DNA of 58,664 bases, from positions 1 to 58,664 of the forward strand of contig NZ_JAUYAW010000059.1 in assembly GCF_030693405.1 (NCBI RefSeq), written 5' to 3'. The notes below the pieces were generated by a model that searched no databases, was not told the origin of the DNA, and saw only the letters and a program-made list of their open reading frames with translations. Below are positions 50,841 to 58,664 of this stretch, piece by piece. Made by a program: the position numbers and the translations under genes. Source of the DNA: Phenylobacterium sp. (GTDB lineage: Bacteria; Pseudomonadota; Alphaproteobacteria; Caulobacterales; Caulobacteraceae). Position 1 is the stretch's first letter. Each line of letters begins with the position of its first letter.

Positions 50841-51988
50841 CAACCGCCACGCTTCAGGGTTTCGCGGGCGATGACCACCTGCTGGATCTGACTGGTGCCC
50901 TCATAGATGCGGAAGATGCGCACGTCGCGGTAGAACCGCTCGATCCCGTAATCAGCGACGTAGCCGGCGCCGCCGAAGATCTGCACCGCCTTGTCGGCCA
51001 CCCGGCCCACCATCTCCGAGGCGAAGTACTTCGACGCCGCCGCCTCCATGGTCACGCCCTGGCCGGCGTCGCGTTTGCGGGCGGTCTCCATGGTCAGGGC
51101 CTTGGCGGCCAGCGCCTCGGTCTTGCAGTCGGCGATCATCCCCTGGATCAGCTGGAACTGGCTGATGGCCTGGCCGAACTGCTTGCGCTCACTGGCATAG
51201 GCCACGCAGTCGGTGATCAGCCGCTCGGCCACCCCGACGCAGACCGCCGAGATGTGCAGCCGGCCGCGGTCGAGCACCTGCATGGCCACCTTGAAGCCCT
51301 CGCCTTCGGCGCCCAGACGGTTCTCCACCGGCACCCGGACATTGTCGAAGGTGACGTCACAGATATGGGCGCCCTGCTGGCCCATCTTCTTCTCGGGCTT
51401 GCCCACCGAGAGGCCCGGCAGGTCGCGGGGCACGAGGAAGGCCGAGACCCCGCCGCCGCCCGGCTTGGACGGATCAGTGCGGGCCATGACGGTGAACAGG
51501 TGGGCCTTGTTGGCGTTGGTGATGTAGCGCTTCGACCCATTCAGCACATAGGCGTCGCCGTCCAGGGTCGCCCGGGTCTGGACCGAAGCCGAGTCCGATC
51601 CGGCCTCCGGCTCGGTGAGGGCGAACGAGGTGATGATCTCGCCGGACGCGATGCCAGGCAGATACTTCGCCTTCTGCTCGTCGGTGCCGAACATCACCAG
51701 GCCCTGGCTGCCGATGCCGACATTGGTGCCGAACGCCGAGCGGAAGGCCGGGCTGGTGCGGCCGAGCTCCACGGCCACCAGGCATTCCTCCTCCATGGAG
51801 AGGTCGAGCCCGCCATACTCGGCCGGGATGGACAGGCCAAACAGGCCCAGTTCCTTCATCTCGGCCACCACGTCGTCGGGCATGGTGTCGGTCTCGGAGA
51901 CCTGGGCCTCCAGGGGGCGCAGCCGTTCGGTGACGAAGCGGCGGACGGTGTCGATCAGCTGGTCGCGGGTTTCGGCGTCGAGGGCCAT
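50840..51988 (-). CDS. Acyl-CoA dehydrogenase
   Basis: 382 residues, the standard size. FAD-dependent oxidation of an acyl-CoA at the alpha-beta bond. Motifs include FALTEPEAGSDSASVQTRA, GMIADCKTEALAAKALTMETARKRDAGQG in the C-terminal helical domain, and the catalytic-Glu region IFRIYEGTSQIQQ at the end. It is followed by the DUF3253 gene with a one-base overlap and preceded by a thiolase gene 25 bases upstream on the same strand. Together they suggest fatty-acyl or aromatic-acyl degradation. Chain-length preference is not clear. Confidence 0.94.
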   Translation of the reverse strand: MALDAETRDQLIDTVRRFVTERLRPLEAQVSETDTMPDDVVAEMKELGLFGLSIPAEYGGLDLSMEEECLVAVELGRTSPAFRSAFGTNVGIGSQGLVMFGTDEQKAKYLPGIASGEIITSFALTEPEAGSDSASVQTRATLDGDAYVLNGSKRYITNANKAHLFTVMARTDPSKPGGGGVSAFLVPRDLPGLSVGKPEKKMGQQGAHICDVTFDNVRVPVENRLGAEGEGFKVAMQVLDRGRLHISAVCVGVAERLITDCVAYASERKQFGQAISQFQLIQGMIADCKTEALAAKALTMETARKRDAGQGVTMEAAASKYFASEMVGRVADKAVQIFGGAGYVADYGIERFYRDVRIFRIYEGTSQIQQVVIARETLKRGG

Positions 51989-52013
51989 GATCTGTCGTCT
52001 TTCCTGGAAAGTC

Positions 52014-53222
52014 TTAGGCTTTGGCCAGCGCCAGGGCCGAGCCCTGGCCCACGCCGACGCACATGGTGGCCAGCGCCCGGGCGCCGCCCCGTTCCTTCAT
52101 CGCCCGCGCCGCCGTGAGCGCAATCCGCGCGCCGGACGCCCCCAGCGGATGGCCGATGGCGATGGCCCCGCCGTGCGGGTTCACATGCTCGGCGTCGTCG
52201 GCCAGGCCCCAGGCCCGGGTGCAGGCGAGCGCCTGGGCGGCGAAGGCCTCGTTCAGCTCGACCACGTCGAAGTCCCGAGGGGTAAGCCCCAGGCGGCCGC
52301 AGAGCTTCTCCACCGCCGGCACCGGGCCATAGCCCATGACCCGCGGCGGAACGCCGCCCGAAGCGCCGCCTTCGATCCGGGCCAACGGCTCCAGGCCCAG
52401 CTTCTGCACCATCTCGGCCGAGGCCAGCAGCAGGGCCGCGGCCCCGTCATTGACGCCGGACGCATTGCCGGCCGTGACCGTGCCGTCGGGGCGCACGATG
52501 GGCTTGAGGCCCTGCAGGGCTTCCAGGGTCGTGTCCGGGCGGGGATGCTCGTCCTTGGAGATAACGGTCTCGCCCTTGCGATCCTTCAGCGTGATCGGGG
52601 CGATCTCGCCCTGGAAAAAGCCGCGGGCCTCACCGGCGCCGTAGCGCTGCTGGCTGCGGGCGGCGAAGGCGTCCTGGTCGGCCCGGGCGACCTGATAGTC
52701 TGTGGCCACATTCTCGGCGGTCTCCGGCATGGAGTCGACGCCGTAGTCCTTCTGCATCTGGGGGTTCACGAACCGCCAGCCGATGGTGGTGTCGAAGATC
52801 TCCGCCGAGCGCGAGAAGGCGCTGTCGGCCTTTCCCATAACGAAGGGCGAGCGGGTCATGCTCTCCACCCCGCCGGCGATCACCAGCTCGGCCTCGCCTA
52901 CGGCGATCATCCGGGCCGCGGCGATGGTGGCGTCCAGGCCCGAGGCGCAGAGGCGGTTGACGGTCAGCCCCGGCACCGAGCTCGGCATGCCAGCCAGCAG
53001 CAGGGCCATGCGCGCCACATTGCGGTTGTCCTCGCCGGCCTGGTTGACGCAGCCATAGATGACCTCGTCGACCTCTTCCCAGTCGACGCTGGGCAGGCTG
53101 GCCATCAAGGCGCGGATCGGATGGGCGGCCAGGTCATCGGCGCGCACCTTGGCCAGGGCGCCGCCATAGCGCCCGATCGGGCTTCGCAGACCTGCGCAGA
53201 GATAGACGGTCCGGCCTTCCAT
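52014..53222 (-). CDS. Acetyl-CoA acyltransferase (3-oxoadipyl-CoA thiolase-like)
   Basis: 402 residues. The active-site Cys is in [10 protein letters not shown], the His in [19 protein letters not shown], and the second Cys in [12 protein letters not shown]. Length and the ending match thiolases of the PcaF/FadA group. It splits a 3-oxoacyl-CoA into acetyl-CoA and a shorter acyl-CoA. The ATG at 53222 is chosen; a frame to 53240 adds six residues. It is followed by the acyl-CoA dehydrogenase. PcaF (3-oxoadipyl-CoA) versus FadA (fatty acid) cannot be settled by eye. Confidence 0.92.
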   Translation of the reverse strand: MEGRTVYLCAGLRSPIGRYGGALAKVRADDLAAHPIRALMASLPSVDWEEVDEVIYGCVNQAGEDNRNVARMALLLAGMPSSVPGLTVNRLCASGLDATIAAARMIAVGEAELVIAGGVESMTRSPFVMGKADSAFSRSAEIFDTTIGWRFVNPQMQKDYGVDSMPETAENVATDYQVARADQDAFAARSQQRYGAGEARGFFQGEIAPITLKDRKGETVISKDEHPRPDTTLEALQGLKPIVRPDGTVTAGNASGVNDGAAALLLASAEMVQKLGLEPLARIEGGASGGVPPRVMGYGPVPAVEKLCGRLGLTPRDFDVVELNEAFAAQALACTRAWGLADDAEHVNPHGGAIAIGHPLGASGARIALTAARAMKERGGARALATMCVGVGQGSALALAKA

Positions 53223-53421
53223 GGTCACGCCTCGCATCATTCGGTTCAGAGGGGACGGAAACTAGTGACTGCGGCCCGGGCGAGCAAACCCTTCGGCGCC
53301 GCCCTGGGGCGAGCGGGCGACGTCCGCAGCGACCCACCGCCACAGAAATCAGGGCTTTCACCCCGCCCCGCCCGGCGGCTAAGGAGCGCGGGGCTGAGAA
53401 CTTCAGGAACGGGTTGAGCGT

Positions 53422-53871
53422 ATGGACGGCGGCGGCGAAGCGAAAAACGGACTGGTGACCGAAGGCGAATGGGCAGGCTGGCGCACCTGGGAAGGGTCTG
53501 ATCCCTTCGAGGATCATGCCGGTCCCTTCTATTTCCGCCATGACCCGGACGGCACGCCCCGCTGCGCCTTCCGCGCCGAGCAGAAGCACATGAACGGCGG
53601 CGGCTTCATGCACGGCGGCTGCATCATGACCTTCGCCGACTACTGCCTGTTCGTGATCGCCCGCGAGGCCCTGGAGGGCCAGCATAGCGTGACCGCGACC
53701 TTGAACGGCGAGTTCGTCGGGGCCGTGCCGCTGGGCGCCCTGGTCGAATGCAAGGGCGAAGTGGTCCGCAACGCCCGCTCCATGGTCTTCGTGCGCGGGC
53801 TGATCACCACCGGAGCTGAAAACGTGATGAGCTTCTCGGGCGTGATCAAGAAGCGCGGCCCCCGCAAGTAG
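53422..53871 (+). CDS. PaaI-type hotdog thioesterase
   Basis: 149 residues with the hotdog-fold pattern MHGGCIMTFADYCLFV (the MHGG region forms the central helix) and later TLNGEFVGAVPLGALVECKGEVVRNARSMVFVRG. Such enzymes hydrolyse acyl-CoA thioesters and fit the acyl-CoA degradation genes upstream on the other strand. The N-terminal 30 residues are less conserved. It is divergent from the thiolase gene. A second, different PaaI-like protein is at 55432-55863. Confidence 0.87.
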   Translation: MDGGGEAKNGLVTEGEWAGWRTWEGSDPFEDHAGPFYFRHDPDGTPRCAFRAEQKHMNGGGFMHGGCIMTFADYCLFVIAREALEGQHSVTATLNGEFVGAVPLGALVECKGEVVRNARSMVFVRGLITTGAENVMSFSGVIKKRGPRK

Positions 53872-53932
53872 GCCTTGCGCCCTGGGCGGGCAGGGCCATG
53901 TTCGGGTCCCGCCGTCTTCGTCAGGAGTTCCC

Positions 53933-54187
53933 ATGAGTCCACCCGCCAAACGCAATCTGGGCCAGATCGCCATGGGGGTCGCGCTCGCCCTGATGGCCGG
54001 GCCCGTGGCCCTGTTCAAGCTGGTCGAACTCGGCTTCTTCATGACTGGCGTCGCGCCGGGCCAGTGGATGACCGCGGCCGAGCCCACCGCCATGCCGGTC
54101 TCCATCGTGGTCATGCTGTTCGCCGGCCTCGTGGCCGCCTATGGGGTGCGGATGGTCTTCCGTGAGCTGCGGTCGCCCAGCGCGTGA
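53933..54187 (+). CDS. Small two-helix membrane protein
   Basis: 84 residues with two hydrophobic segments (AMGVALALMAGPVALFKLVELGFF and MPVSIVVMLFAGLVAAYGVRMVF). No known motif. A CAGGAG site precedes the ATG. The next gene's GTG overlaps its stop by four bases. It may be an inner-membrane accessory protein of unknown role. Confidence 0.7.
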   Translation: MSPPAKRNLGQIAMGVALALMAGPVALFKLVELGFFMTGVAPGQWMTAAEPTAMPVSIVVMLFAGLVAAYGVRMVFRELRSPSA

Positions 54188-55179
54188 CTCAGCTTTCGGT
54201 GCTCGACCTCTCGCCGGTGGGCGGGACCAACACCCAGGCCCAGGCGGTCCGGGAGACGATCGAGGTGGCCAAGGCCGCCGAGCGCCTGGGCTATCACCGG
54301 TTCTGGCTGGCCGAGCACCACAATATCGAAGGCCTCGCCTCCCCGGCCCCTGAGATTTTGATCGCCGCCCTGACCCAGGCGACCTCCACCATCCGGCTGG
54401 GATCGGGCGGGGTGATGCTGGTGAACTATTCGCCGCTGAAGGTGGCCGAGGTGTTCATGGAGCTGGAGGCTCTGGCGCCCGGTCGGATCGACCTGGGGGT
54501 CGGTCGGGCGCTCGGCGCCGATGGTCGCACAGGCGCGGCTCTGAGGTCGGCCTCATCCGAGGCCTTTCCGCACTATTTCGCGCTGTTGAACGCCTGGCTT
54601 CTGGATGCGAGCGGGCGCGAGCCCCTGGGCGCCGATCATCCGGCCAAGGGCATCCGGGCGCACCCGACCGGTCCGAGCCACCCGGACCTGTTCATGCTGT
54701 GCTCGTCAGCCGACAGCGCAGCCTTCGCCGGCCAGGCCGGCGTCGGCATGGTGTTCGCTGAATTCATCGCGCGCAGCGACGGCGGTCCGGCTGTGGCGGC
54801 CTATCGGCGCGCCTTCACGCCCTCGCCCTTCCGAACCGAGCCCATGGCGGCCATCGCCACCATCGCCCTTGCGGCCGACAGCGAGGCCGAGGCGAGACGC
54901 CTGGACGCGCCGCGGCGCGCCTCCACGCTGGCGACCGCAACCGGTCAGCGCCGACGCTTTCCGGTGATCCCCGAGGCTCTGGCCTATCTGGCGGAGCTCG
55001 AGGGCCATCCGGAGCTGGCGGCCATTGAGTCGCGCAGCATCGTCGGCGACGGCGAGACGGTGCGCCGTCGGCTGGAAGAGAAGGCTCACGCGAGCGGGGC
55101 GGACGAAATCTTCGTCATGGCCTCAGGGCCGAGCCTTGAAGCGCGCATCCGCTCGCTGGAGCTGATCTTGCCGGCCTAG
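54184..55179 (+). CDS. LLM-class flavin-dependent oxidoreductase
   Basis: 331 residues of the bacterial luciferase-like family. Visible family segments are FWLAEHHNIEGLASPAPEILIAALTQATSTIRLGSGGVML, then KVAEVFMELEALAPGRIDLGVGR, and near the end IVGDGETVRRRLEE. It uses FMN and probably acts as a monooxygenase or reductase; the substrate is unknown. GTG start at 54184, overlapping the small membrane protein stop. Its last four bases overlap the end of the 53-residue gene on the other strand. Confidence 0.9.
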   Translation: MTQLSVLDLSPVGGTNTQAQAVRETIEVAKAAERLGYHRFWLAEHHNIEGLASPAPEILIAALTQATSTIRLGSGGVMLVNYSPLKVAEVFMELEALAPGRIDLGVGRALGADGRTGAALRSASSEAFPHYFALLNAWLLDASGREPLGADHPAKGIRAHPTGPSHPDLFMLCSSADSAAFAGQAGVGMVFAEFIARSDGGPAVAAYRRAFTPSPFRTEPMAAIATIALAADSEAEARRLDAPRRASTLATATGQRRRFPVIPEALAYLAELEGHPELAAIESRSIVGDGETVRRRLEEKAHASGADEIFVMASGPSLEARIRSLELILPA

Positions 55180-55337
55180 AACAGACCGGCGCGCTGGGCG
55201 ATCACCACCAGGGCGATGACCACCAGAACCGCCTGGATGATCCCATTGAGGGGCGCCGGAATCGGCAGGAGGCGCACCGCATAAAGGGCCAGGCCCAGCA
55301 GCACGAGAACGATGACGATCAGGATGAGCAATGACAT
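55176..55337 (-). CDS. 53-residue membrane protein (Thivi_2564-like)
   Basis: A short reading frame from an ATG at 55337 to a TAG. The protein opens MSLLILIVIVLVLLGLALYAV, has a short loop RLLPIPAPLNG, then a second hydrophobic helix (IIQAVLVVIALVVIAQRAG). Two helices with a Pro-rich turn match the pattern of the small Thivi_2564-type membrane proteins. It is convergent with the LLM gene and overlaps it by four bases. Function unknown. Confidence 0.7.
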   Translation of the reverse strand: MSLLILIVIVLVLLGLALYAVRLLPIPAPLNGIIQAVLVVIALVVIAQRAGLF

Positions 55338-55431
55338 GCCATTCAAACCTCTGCCGTGGGCAAAGGTTCCGCCTCTAAGCGCGCAAAAAAGCGTCCTGGT
55401 CGAACACCGGTTTCAGTCTTAGCGTCGCCCC

Positions 55432-55863
55432 ATGGCCAGCCTCAACAACACCACCAGCCGCGAACGGCTCAACGACGCCAACCTGGGCAAGCTGCCGGGG
55501 CATCTGGGCCTCGAGATCGTCGAGGTCGCCGACGGCAAGGTCGTCGGAACCTTCAAGGTGCGCGAAGATCTGGTGGCGCACACCGGCTTCCTGCTGGCCG
55601 GCGCGGTGCTCACCGTCGCCGACATCCTCTGCGCCTATGGAGTCTCCACCGCCTGGCCTGACGGGGCGAACGGCTTCACCACCGCCGAGGTGAAGTGCAA
55701 TTTCGTCGGCACCCTTCGCGAGGGCGAGGCGCGCTGCACCGCCACCCTGCTGCACGGCGGCCGCACCACCCAGGTCTGGGACGCCCGGGTGGAGGACGCG
55801 GCGACGGGAAAGCTGATGGCCGCCTTCCGCTGCACGCAGATCATCCTCTACCCGAGGGCCTGA
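55432..55863 (+). CDS. PaaI-type hotdog thioesterase
   Basis: 143 residues. The hotdog core is VGTFKVREDLVAHTGFLLAGAVLTVADILCAYGVS, then TTAEVKCNFVGTLREGEARCTATLLHGGRTTQVWDARVED. The HTGFLLAGAVLT region replaces the more usual N-HGG. It is expected to cleave an acyl-CoA thioester. It stands alone on its strand, just before the molybdopterin-domain gene, which is convergent. Confidence 0.87.
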   Translation: MASLNNTTSRERLNDANLGKLPGHLGLEIVEVADGKVVGTFKVREDLVAHTGFLLAGAVLTVADILCAYGVSTAWPDGANGFTTAEVKCNFVGTLREGEARCTATLLHGGRTTQVWDARVEDAATGKLMAAFRCTQIILYPRA

Positions 55864-55866
55864 GCC

Positions 55867-56340
55867 CTATTCGGCCAGCCTGTAGTCGATGGCCACCACC
55901 TGGCGGACGCTGCGCCAGGACTTGAGATCATCGCCGACGACGACCCGGCGGGGCCCTTCCCGTTCCGGCAGGGGACCGCCGTTCACGGTGTCGGCCAGGA
56001 TGGCGCCGTCCCCGTGCAGGTCCTTGTCGGCCTCCACCGCCGACAGCACCGCGGCATAGCCGTCGGCGCCGCGGACCACGAGGTAGCCGCGCATCGGCGC
56101 GCCGTGGGCGCGCATGCCCACCGGCAGACCTGCGGCCCGCATCACATGGGCCAGGGCCGGTCCCTCATAGAGGTCCGGACCCGCCTTGCCCTCGACGCTC
56201 ACCTGCGCCCGCGGCAGGTCGGCGAGGGCCGCAGCGCTCAGGGTGACCGAGGTCCCGTCAGCCCGGGAGACGGTGAGGTCCTGGGCGGCCGCCGGCAGGG
56301 CGAGGGCTGCGAGCAGGCCGAAGAGGAGAAAAGGCTTCAC
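55867..56340 (-). CDS. Exported molybdopterin-binding-domain-like protein
   Basis: 157 residues with a signal peptide (LLFGLLAALALPAAAQD), so periplasmic. The body is a small sulfite-oxidase-like/oxidoreductase molybdopterin-binding fold: VSVEGKAGPDLYEGPALAHVMRAAGLP, then MRGYLVVRGADGYAAVLSAVEADKDLHGDGAILADTVNGGPLPEREGPRRVVVGDDLKSWRSVRQVVAIDY. It lacks the Cys that binds Mo in active sulfite oxidases, so it probably does not do the same chemistry. Overlaps the GST start region by four bases on the same strand. Function unknown. Confidence 0.82.
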   Translation of the reverse strand: MKPFLLFGLLAALALPAAAQDLTVSRADGTSVTLSAAALADLPRAQVSVEGKAGPDLYEGPALAHVMRAAGLPVGMRAHGAPMRGYLVVRGADGYAAVLSAVEADKDLHGDGAILADTVNGGPLPEREGPRRVVVGDDLKSWRSVRQVVAIDYRLAE

Positions 56341-56954
56341 AGGGCGATCTTGACCGACTCGCGGCCCTTCATGGCCTCAAGCCAGCGGTTCACATGGGTC
56401 ATCTCTTCGGGCGGCTTGAACTTGATCATGCGGGCGAAGTCGATGGAGGCGAAGGCGACGATGTCGGCGATGGTCAGCCGGTCGGCGGCGATCCACTCGC
56501 TCTCGGCCAGACGCCGGTCCAGCACCTTCAGGGCGCGGGTTCCGGCCTGGGCGTTGTAGTCGGCGATCACCGGGTTCTGCTGTTCCAGCACCGCCAGGGC
56601 CGGATGGCTGTGGCGCACGGCCATCATCAGGGGCGTGGCGACCATCATCTCCACCCGGCGGGTCCACATTTCGATGATCGCCGTCTCCCTTGGATCGCGG
56701 CCCATGAGATTGGGCTCCGGATAAACGCTTTCCAGGTAGCGGCAGATGGCCAGGGACTCGGTGATGCAGGTCCCGTCGTCCATCTCGAGCATGGGGACGT
56801 TGGCGAGGCCCGCCTTGGCCAGATAGTCCGGCTGCTTGTGGGCGCCTTCCAGCAGGCTGACCGGGACGATCTCGACGTCCTCGATGCCCTTTTCGATCAG
56901 GAACAGGCGGACCCGTCGCGGATTGGGCGCCCTGGGGGTGTCATAGATCTTCAT
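56337..56954 (-). CDS. Glutathione S-transferase family protein
   Basis: 205 residues. Residues 1-80 are thioredoxin-like (MKIYDTPRAPNPRRVRLFLIEKGIEDVEIVPVSLLEG), with MLEMDDGTCITESLAICRYLES as the conserved Glu-Ser glutathione site. The C-terminal domain has WIAADRLTIADIVAFASIDF. This resembles the bacterial GST group with a P-N-x-R start. Co-transcribed with the downstream exported protein by a four-base overlap. The substrate is unknown. Confidence 0.88.
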   Translation of the reverse strand: MKIYDTPRAPNPRRVRLFLIEKGIEDVEIVPVSLLEGAHKQPDYLAKAGLANVPMLEMDDGTCITESLAICRYLESVYPEPNLMGRDPRETAIIEMWTRRVEMMVATPLMMAVRHSHPALAVLEQQNPVIADYNAQAGTRALKVLDRRLAESEWIAADRLTIADIVAFASIDFARMIKFKPPEEMTHVNRWLEAMKGRESVKIAL

Positions 56955-57015
56955 GGTCGTCCCTCCGGCTTTGCGCCCAGAGGTGGCGCCGTCACGCCAG
57001 GGCGGTCAAGGCGCC

Positions 57016-58293
57016 CTAAAGGCCAAACAGCTCCCGGGGCATGGCGCCGACCACAGCGGCGGTCATGCAGGTGGCGAGGAAGCCGGCCAGCAGGGCCTTC
57101 CAGACCATGCCGATGATCTCCGCCCGACGCTCGGGCATCAGCACGCCCATGCCGGTGACGGTGATCCCCACCGACCCGATATTGGCGAAGCCGCAGAGCG
57201 CGTAGGTCATGATCATCCGGGTGCGCTCGGTCATGGCCTCGGCCGGGACGCCGCCCAGCTGGATAAAGGCGATGAACTCGGTGAGCATCAGCTTGACGCC
57301 CAGCAGGTAGCCCGCCTGCGGCGCCTCGGCCCAGGGCACGCCGATCAGCCAGGCCAGCGGCGCGAACACCACGCCGAGCACCCGCTCGATGGTCAGGGGC
57401 GCGCCCAGCACGTCGGGGAAGACGCTGAGCAGGCCATTGCCGATGGCCACGAAGGACACGAACACGATCAGGATGGCGGAGATGTTCAGGGCCACGGTCA
57501 GGCCATCCATCGTGCCCTTGGAGATGGCGTCGATGGAGGAGTCGTACTTCAGCAGTGAGCCATAGTCGGCGAAATAGCCGCCCTGCCCCTTCTTCTCCGG
57601 GATCATGATCCGGGCAAGCAACACGCCGGCCGGCGCCGAGACGATGGAGGCCACCAGCACGTGGGCCGCCGCATTGGGCAGCACCTCGCGCAGGATGGTG
57701 GCGTAGGCGACCATGGTGGAACCTGCGACCGTGGCCAGGCCCACCACGATCATCAGGAAGACTTCTGAGCGGGTCAGCTTGTCCAGATAGGCTCGAATGA
57801 CGATCGGGCTTTCGATCATGCCCAGGAAGATGTTCACCGCCACGGCGAGCGCCGAGGCGCCCCCCAGGCCCATGGTCTTCTGGAACACGAAGCCGAAGCC
57901 CTGGGTGATCCACTTCAGGATCTTCCAGTGCCAGAGCAGGGCCGACAGGGCCGAGATAACCAGGATCAGCGGCAGGACCTGGAAGGCGAAGACGAACAGG
58001 GCGCCTGGATTGGTGACGTCATAGGGCTGTGCGCCGCCGGCCATGTAGCCGAACACGAATTGGGTGCCTTGAGCGGTCGCTGCGGCCAGGCCATCGACGC
58101 CGGCATTGATCGCCCGCACCACAGCCCGCGCACCGGGGATCCCGAACAGTCCCAGGACCAGCGCCACCTGAACGGCCACAGCCCCCAGGGCCAGCCGCCA
58201 GGGAAAACGCGAGCGATCCTCCGACAGGGCCCAGCAGACCACCAGGATCAGGCCCAGACCCAGCAGGCTCTGGGCGTTTTCCAGTCTGAACAT
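57016..58293 (-). CDS. Concentrative nucleoside transporter (NupC/CNT family)
   Basis: 425 residues, the usual length. Ten or so membrane segments. Family landmarks include GARAVVRAINAGVDGL (N-terminal), TQFVFGYMAGGAQPYD, TMVAYATILREVLPNAAAHVLVASIVSAPAGVL, and the conserved MTYALCGFANIGSVGI near the C terminus. It imports nucleosides with sodium or protons. The ATG at 58293 has GGGGAGG six bases upstream; the longer frame to 58428 runs through the ohr promoter region. It is divergent from ohr. Confidence 0.92.
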   Translation of the reverse strand: MFRLENAQSLLGLGLILVVCWALSEDRSRFPWRLALGAVAVQVALVLGLFGIPGARAVVRAINAGVDGLAAATAQGTQFVFGYMAGGAQPYDVTNPGALFVFAFQVLPLILVISALSALLWHWKILKWITQGFGFVFQKTMGLGGASALAVAVNIFLGMIESPIVIRAYLDKLTRSEVFLMIVVGLATVAGSTMVAYATILREVLPNAAAHVLVASIVSAPAGVLLARIMIPEKKGQGGYFADYGSLLKYDSSIDAISKGTMDGLTVALNISAILIVFVSFVAIGNGLLSVFPDVLGAPLTIERVLGVVFAPLAWLIGVPWAEAPQAGYLLGVKLMLTEFIAFIQLGGVPAEAMTERTRMIMTYALCGFANIGSVGITVTGMGVLMPERRAEIIGMVWKALLAGFLATCMTAAVVGAMPRELFGL

Positions 58294-58416
58294 CAAGCCT
58301 CCCCAAGCCCGCGCCTCAAGTCGTGGCGGCGTCGCCATGCCCTTGAAGAGCAAGGCCTTGTCCGGCGCAAGGGATGACTGGCTACAGAAAGTCAGGCGCC
58401 TCCCCTTGACGCACAT

Positions 58417-58440
58417 TACATTGTACACAATCTAATTGCT
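58417..58440 (+). promoter_or_regulatory. OhrR-like inverted repeat upstream of ohr
   Basis: ATTGT-AC-ACAAT (58420-58431) is a perfect inverted repeat with a two-base centre, flanked by further A/T-rich sequence (TTAC; CTAATTG). TTGACG at 58406-58411 could be a -35 element, so the repeat would lie in the spacer. OhrR-type peroxide sensors bind such AT-rich repeats at ohr promoters in many bacteria. The regulator gene is not in this window. Confidence 0.5.
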
Positions 58441-58462
58441 TGAGATTGAAAAGGAGCTCCCC

Positions 58463-58664
58463 ATGTCCCCTCTCTATGAAACCAGCGCCCGCGCCGTCGG
58501 CGGCCGCGAAGGCCACGTCGAAACCGTCGATGGTCAGTTCAAGGCCGACCTGGCCATGCCCAAGGCGCTTGGCGGCCATGGAAACGGCGCCAATCCCGAG
58601 CAGCTGTTCGCCGCCGGCTACGCCGCCTGTTTCGAAAGCGCCGTGCGCCATGTCGCCCGCCAGC
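58463..58664 (+). CDS. ohr: Organic hydroperoxide resistance protein Ohr (partial, runs off right edge)
   Basis: 67 codons of the N-terminal part. The opening MSPLYETSARAVGGREGHVET, MPKALGGHGNGANPEQLFAAGYAACFESAV is typical of Ohr/OsmC peroxidases; the Cys in AACFES is the peroxidatic one. Ohr reduces organic hydroperoxides using lipoylated partners. AAGGAG lies eight bases before the ATG at 58463. The rest, including the resolving Cys, is outside the window. Confidence 0.9.
   Translation, partial: MSPLYETSARAVGGREGHVETVDGQFKADLAMPKALGGHGNGANPEQLFAAGYAACFESAVRHVARQ

Overview
The window looks like a chromosomal segment of an alphaproteobacterium of the Caulobacteraceae (Caulobacter/Phenylobacterium type). 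The basis is very high GC, flagellar gene blocks with the order and accessory genes typical of this group (fliL-fliM-DUF6468-motE-TPR; flgF-flgG-flgA-flgH; flgB-flgC-fliE opposite fliO-fliP), a full CtrA box (TTAA-N7-TTAA), a textbook sigma-54 promoter, and an alphaproteobacterial LexA box (GTTC-N7-GTTC). I saw no tRNA, rRNA or CRISPR array. No stretch longer than 300 bases lacks a gene; the longest is 39580-39839.

Layout. 1-9653: the 5' end of an integrase at the left edge, then housekeeping and accessory genes (GST, a secreted subtilase autotransporter, alpha/beta hydrolase, CorA, SDR, small unknowns, and a glycine-betaine/choline-type ABC transporter whose permease is fused to its binding protein). 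9781-11274: a Tat-type amidohydrolase that runs 20 bases into fliE. 11255-25204: flagellar genes in two blocks, interrupted by an FMN-dependent alpha-hydroxy-acid oxidase and a double-HTH regulator. Block one is flgB-flgC-fliE facing fliO-fliP across a CtrA box. Block two is fliL-fliM-DUF6468-motE-TPR facing flgF-flgG-flgA-flgH across a sigma-54 promoter region. 25274-26298: two related small exported proteins. 26299-29369: the xseB-ispA-dxs isoprenoid-precursor operon, then a histidine phosphatase and a histone-deacetylase-like hydrolase. 31073-36279: an acetyltransferase, a serine-recombinase-like protein that has lost its catalytic serine, a TPR-Asp/Asn-hydroxylase protein, a CoxE-like VWA protein, a TetR regulator and a MOSC protein.

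36276-38976: a two-gene DNA-repair operon (radical SAM protein, then a DUF4130-UdgX fusion) behind a LexA box. 39056-39579: an apparently 5'-truncated gene of visibly lower GC. 39840-50539: regulators, hydrolases, transglutaminase, MFS transporter, amino-acid dehydrogenase, a second UDG-superfamily protein and a chemoreceptor. 50544-55863: an acyl-CoA dehydrogenase/thiolase degradation pair with two hotdog thioesterases and a luciferase-like oxidoreductase. 55867-58664: a molybdopterin-domain exported protein, a GST, a concentrative nucleoside transporter and the start of ohr behind an OhrR-like inverted repeat.

The best candidates for new biology are the SOS-linked radical SAM/UdgX-DUF4130 pair, the non-catalytic resolvase-like regulator beside a TPR-hydroxylase gene whose upstream region holds two perfect inverted repeats, and the 972-residue TPR protein at the end of the fliL-fliM-motE operon.
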